Below are positions 51,517 to 54,248 of a stretch of 54,248 nt of DNA, one piece after another (position 1 is the first letter of the stretch; every line of letters starts with the position of its first letter). The position numbers and the translations under genes are program-made. Source of the DNA: Clostridiaceae bacterium (lineage in GTDB: Bacteria; Bacillota; Clostridia; Acetivibrionales; DUMB01); assembly GCA_012840085.1 (NCBI GenBank), contig DUMB01000077.1:1-54248 (forward strand). The letters run 5' to 3'. Under the pieces are notes generated by a model. That model made no database searches and was not told where the DNA came from. It worked only from the letters and a program-made list of their open reading frames with translations.

Positions 51517-53418
51517 TCAACCTGCAACCTCAGTCTCCATCAGCTTATCAAGCAGCTTATTGCTTCTTTCGATAAACCTGGTCATCATCTCAGGCTCAAG
51601 CTGCTTGTGGCTCATAACAGCCAGATCATAGATGTGCTGGCATATCATTTGTACATTATCTTTTTTATTCCCATTCTTGTAAAGCTTAAGCAAGGATTTT
51701 ATAATGCTGTTGTTTCTGTTCAGTACTAATGTCTCTTCTTTTGGGAACATATTGGCCATATCACTTCTGCCGAACATTCTGCTCATATCCTGCATTCTTC
51801 TTGATTCTTCAGCAAGAAGTATTATTCCGGGCACGGTTGCCATTTTAAGAGCCTCGACCTTTATTTTCAGCTTTTCATCGCCCATGGCTTCCTTGAAAAG
51901 CTTCTCCAGCTCTTTATCTTCTTCAGCATTTGCCTTTTGTCCTTCTTTGCTGGAATCTTTCATACCGTCGGACAAATCAGAATCAACCCTGCTAAACTTA
52001 ATACCGCTCTGATTAATTTCGAGGAACTGTATAAAGTGTGTATCAATGAGGGTATTAAGCAGCACCGCATCAATATTATTATCTTTGAAGAATTTTATAT
52101 ATTGGGCTTGCTGCCTTTCATCAGTAACATAATACACCACATCTTTATGCTTGTCCTTACAGCGTTCCAGATAATCCTTTAAAGTAACATATTCACCATT
52201 TATGGTTTTGAATATAATTATATCCTTTACCCTGTCATAAAACTTTTGCTCACGGATACAACCATACTTGACAAAAGGATTTATGTCATCCCAGTACTTA
52301 TTGTAATTCTCCTTCTCATTTTCAAACAGGGATATTAGTTTATCGGCAACTTTCTTTGTAATATGGTTTGATATTTTTTTTACGTAGCCGTCATTTTGCA
52401 GGAAACTGCGTGATACATTAAGAGGAAGGTCCGGACAATCAATAGTTCCTTTTAACAGCATCAGAAATTCAGGTATTACTTCCTTTATATTGTCAGCAAC
52501 AAAAACCTGATTGCAGTACAGCTTTATCTGGCCTTCCATTGTGTCAAATTCATGCTTCAATTTAGGAAAATACAGTATCCCTTTCAGGTTAAAGGGATAA
52601 TCCATGTTCAAATGTATCCAGAACAGAGGATCTTCGAAATCAAAAAATACTTTTTTATAGAACTCCTTATATTCCTCATCTGTACAATCTTTTGGATTCT
52701 TGAGCCAAAGCGGGTTTGTATCGTTCAGAGGTTTTGCCTCTTCCCGGCCCGTTTCATTTTTATCACCCTGTTTCTTATTTTTTTCTGCATTTTCCAAATA
52801 TACTTCATAGGGTATGAAAGAACAGTACTTGAGCAGTATCTGCCTTAACTTGTATTCTTCCAAAAATTCAACACTGTCTTCTGATATGTAAAGGGTAACT
52901 GTCGTTCCACGCTCTGTGCGGTCAGAAACATCCATCTCGTATTCAGTACCACCGGAGCTTATCCATCTTACTGCTTCTGCGCCTTCTTTCCATGAAAGGG
53001 TATCAATCTGAACTTTGTCAGCTACCATGAATGCAGAATAAAAACCAAGGCCAAAGTGTCCTATTATTTGATTTCCCTGATCAAATTTATCTTTATATTT
53101 TTCAATAAAATCTTGCGCTCCGGAAAAAGCTATCTGATTTATATACTTCTTTACTTCATCTCCAGTCATCCCAATACCATTATCAATAACCTTAATGATT
53201 CTGGTGTCTTTATCTACCACTACCTTTATATAATACTTGGTATCATTGTCCGCCTTGGCTTCACCTATTGATACAAGCTTTGTAAACTTATTTATGGCAT
53301 CACTGGAGTTGGAAACCAGCTCCCTGATAAAAATATCCTTGTCTGAATAAAGCCATTTCTTAATTATAGGTAAAATGTTCTCGGTATGAATAGAAATATT
53401 ACCTCTTTCAGCAACCAT
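51517..53418 (-). CDS. htpG: Molecular chaperone HtpG (Hsp90)
   Basis: 633 residues. An N-terminal GHKL ATPase: IRELVSNSSDAINK near 30-43, IKVIDNGIGMT near 77-87, GHFGLGFYSAFMVA near 120-133 and RGTTVTLYI. The middle and C-terminal domains are complete to the last residues (LDKLMETEVAG). A protein-folding chaperone of the cytosol. ATG at 53416-53418 (VAERGN) with GGAAGGA upstream; a TTG two codons earlier is also open. Promoter and CIRCE box lie upstream. The 412 bases downstream to the acyl-CoA synthetase stop are intergenic. Confidence 0.97.
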   Translation of the reverse strand: MVAERGNISIHTENILPIIKKWLYSDKDIFIRELVSNSSDAINKFTKLVSIGEAKADNDTKYYIKVVVDKDTRIIKVIDNGIGMTGDEVKKYINQIAFSGAQDFIEKYKDKFDQGNQIIGHFGLGFYSAFMVADKVQIDTLSWKEGAEAVRWISSGGTEYEMDVSDRTERGTTVTLYISEDSVEFLEEYKLRQILLKYCSFIPYEVYLENAEKNKKQGDKNETGREEAKPLNDTNPLWLKNPKDCTDEEYKEFYKKVFFDFEDPLFWIHLNMDYPFNLKGILYFPKLKHEFDTMEGQIKLYCNQVFVADNIKEVIPEFLMLLKGTIDCPDLPLNVSRSFLQNDGYVKKISNHITKKVADKLISLFENEKENYNKYWDDINPFVKYGCIREQKFYDRVKDIIIFKTINGEYVTLKDYLERCKDKHKDVVYYVTDERQQAQYIKFFKDNNIDAVLLNTLIDTHFIQFLEINQSGIKFSRVDSDLSDGMKDSSKEGQKANAEEDKELEKLFKEAMGDEKLKIKVEALKMATVPGIILLAEESRRMQDMSRMFGRSDMANMFPKEETLVLNRNNSIIKSLLKLYKNGNKKDNVQMICQHIYDLAVMSHKQLEPEMMTRFIERSNKLLDKLMETEVAG

Positions 53419-53496
53419 TTCCAATCCTTCCTTTTACAAATGTTTTGATATTGTTTGGTAAAATAAAGTATTTTATCTGTTTTCAGCCATACATAT

Positions 53497-53526
53497 ATAT
53501 TACAACCTTGATAAATTGCTTGTCAA
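53497..53526 (-). promoter_or_regulatory. Promoter of htpG
   Basis: Minus strand: -35 TTGACA (53521-53526), 18-bp spacer, -10 TAATAT (53497-53502). The CIRCE box is 8 bp upstream of the -35 box, while CIRCE is more often at or after the transcription start; another promoter further up may therefore also exist. Confidence 0.7.
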
Positions 53527-53533
53527 GGAAAAA

Positions 53534-53560
53534 TTAGCACTCTCTTTACGAGAGTGCTAA
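53534..53560 (-). promoter_or_regulatory. CIRCE element (HrcA operator)
   Basis: TTAGCACTC, nine bases, GAGTGCTAA: a perfect CIRCE inverted repeat. It is the binding site of the heat-shock repressor HrcA. It lies between fur (stop at 53575) and htpG (start at 53418), both on the minus strand, so the htpG gene is probably HrcA-controlled. Confidence 0.95.
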
Positions 53561-53574
53561 CAACACTTTCTTTG

Positions 53575-54000
53575 TCATCTTTTCCTGCATTCAGGACATA
53601 TACCATAAACTTCAAGCCTGTGACCTGTTATATCAAATTGTGTTTCCCTGCTGATATCACTTTCAAGCCCTTTAAGCGGACAACCACCTAAAGCCACCAT
53701 TTTGTGACAACTTGTGCATATCAGGTGGTGTTTATGACCGCTTCTCACCAGTGTAAACATAGCTTTATTATTATTGACAGATGTTCTCTCCACAAGCCTG
53801 TTATTCTCCATAAGCTCCAGTATCCTGTATACTGTTGAGAGGCTTGCAGACCGTCCGGATTCTTTCATGCGCAAATATATGTCTTCAGCTGAAAGCGGTA
53901 TTTCAGCATTTTCCAATATTTCCACAACAGCTGCCCTTGATTTTGTATTTCTATATCCCTGTCTTGAAATTATATTTTCATTATCCACTTTTTTTGTCAT
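53575..54000 (-). CDS. Fur-family transcriptional regulator
   Basis: 141 residues. Winged HTH (about 10-80, SASLSTVYRILELMENNRLVER) with a metal-binding region HKHHLICTSCHK (89-99). Structural zinc cysteines C95/C98 and C135/C138 (ICPEC) and H127 are present. Residues fit Fur/PerR/Zur; I cannot tell which metal or peroxide it senses. GGAGACG precedes the ATG. Upstream promoter at 54077-54105. The htpG gene lies downstream with its own CIRCE control. Confidence 0.9.
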   Translation of the reverse strand: MTKKVDNENIISRQGYRNTKSRAAVVEILENAEIPLSAEDIYLRMKESGRSASLSTVYRILELMENNRLVERTSVNNNKAMFTLVRSGHKHHLICTSCHKMVALGGCPLKGLESDISRETQFDITGHRLEVYGICPECRKR

Positions 54001-54076
54001 TTTACTCGTCTCCGATTAATTATAGTACCTGGCTATTGGTATGTATCCAATATACATCCTATAATATATCTTTTAC

Positions 54077-54105
54077 ATTATACTATATTGTGCAAATATG
54101 AACAA
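54077..54105 (-). promoter_or_regulatory. Promoter of the Fur-family gene
   Basis: Minus strand: -35 TTGTTC (54100-54105), 17-bp spacer, -10 TATAAT (54077-54082). Downstream are 76 bases to the ATG containing TATATTATAGGATG-like AT-rich text, a possible Fur-box region. A dyad TAATTAATC/GATTA-type could be the operator but is not clear. Confidence 0.65.
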
Positions 54106-54248
54106 CAATTCATGTGATTAAGTTTGTGTCAAGTATTCGTGGGCAAATTTTTCATTTTCCTTGCAGTAAGAATTTGTCAATATTTTTATGCTTAGCTTGA
54201 GCCTACTTACCGCATTTATTCCACGGTTCCCTTGACAACGAGCCTCTA
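54106..54248. other. Right-end sequence, nothing identified
   Basis: The last 143 bases contain no complete ORF with a ribosome site. There are TTGACA-like hexamers on the minus strand (54124-54129 and 54176-54181 as TGTCAA). The window ends before another gene could be identified. Confidence 0.4.

Overview
The window is a junction between a resident prophage (positions 1 to about 18733, running off the left edge) and core chromosome of a low-GC Firmicute. The core genes look like those of a cellulolytic-type clostridium (Acetivibrio / Ruminiclostridium / Hungateiclostridiaceae relatives). That reading rests on the gene order def-fmt-Zn peptidase-rsmB-rlmN-prpC-prkC-rsgA-rpe-thiN, a single-chain PurL, the Gx-transporter/polyprenyl synthase/NusG-II cluster, and a CIRCE box next to htpG. 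It is inferred from recall of families, not from a database search.

Prophage, 1-18733. The left-directed early operon starts at a Cro-like gene (15488) and runs to a VRR-NUC nuclease cut by the window edge. It carries, in transcription order, small regulators, an SbcC/Rad50-like ATPase, an HNH-type endonuclease, a VVA0879-type protein, RecT, an MBL-fold hydrolase, a DUF5131 protein, a DnaD-like replication initiator with an internal 12-bp-phased repeat cluster (candidate origin), a helicase-loader-like protein, an HD phosphohydrolase, and a run of tiny cysteine-rich zinc-ribbon-like proteins with a methyltransferase. The immunity region (15506-15625) has four 15-bp palindromic operators between divergent promoters. 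To the right are a CI-like repressor, an ImmA-like protein, a membrane-anchored OB-fold protein and a large serine recombinase. The stop codon of the recombinase lies inside the 3' end of a tRNA-Ala(GGC), which marks the attachment site. Structural and lysis genes must lie left of the window.

Core, 18786-24840. DUF503, GNAT, RqcH (ribosome quality control), a PLP aminotransferase, thiamine pyrophosphokinase and ribulose-phosphate epimerase. Core, 24948-38053. A long leftward run: rsgA, prkC and prpC (Ser/Thr signalling), rlmN, rsmB, Zn peptidase, fmt, def, priA, polyprenyl synthase, Gx transporter and a NusG-II protein. This run links translation initiation, rRNA modification, replication restart and isoprenoid/quinone supply.

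Core, 38449-54000. A tandem-OB SSB-like protein, a truncated Mur-ligase-like protein, a polysaccharide deacetylase, a DUF1848/methyltransferase pair bracketed by two near-identical GGGGACGGTTC hairpins, purL, a divergent LysR regulator, an XRE-cupin regulator followed by an AMP-binding acyl-CoA synthetase, htpG with a CIRCE element, and a Fur-family regulator.

The core intergenic regions contain at least two dispersed repeat families that I do not recognise. Family A is about 107 bp with AACTTGTTGTGC-type inverted ends and has seven full or partial copies. Family B has ATTAACTGCCA-type inverted ends and a hairpin with compensatory base changes, in two copies. I saw no copy of either in the prophage. 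Together they are the most likely undescribed elements here.
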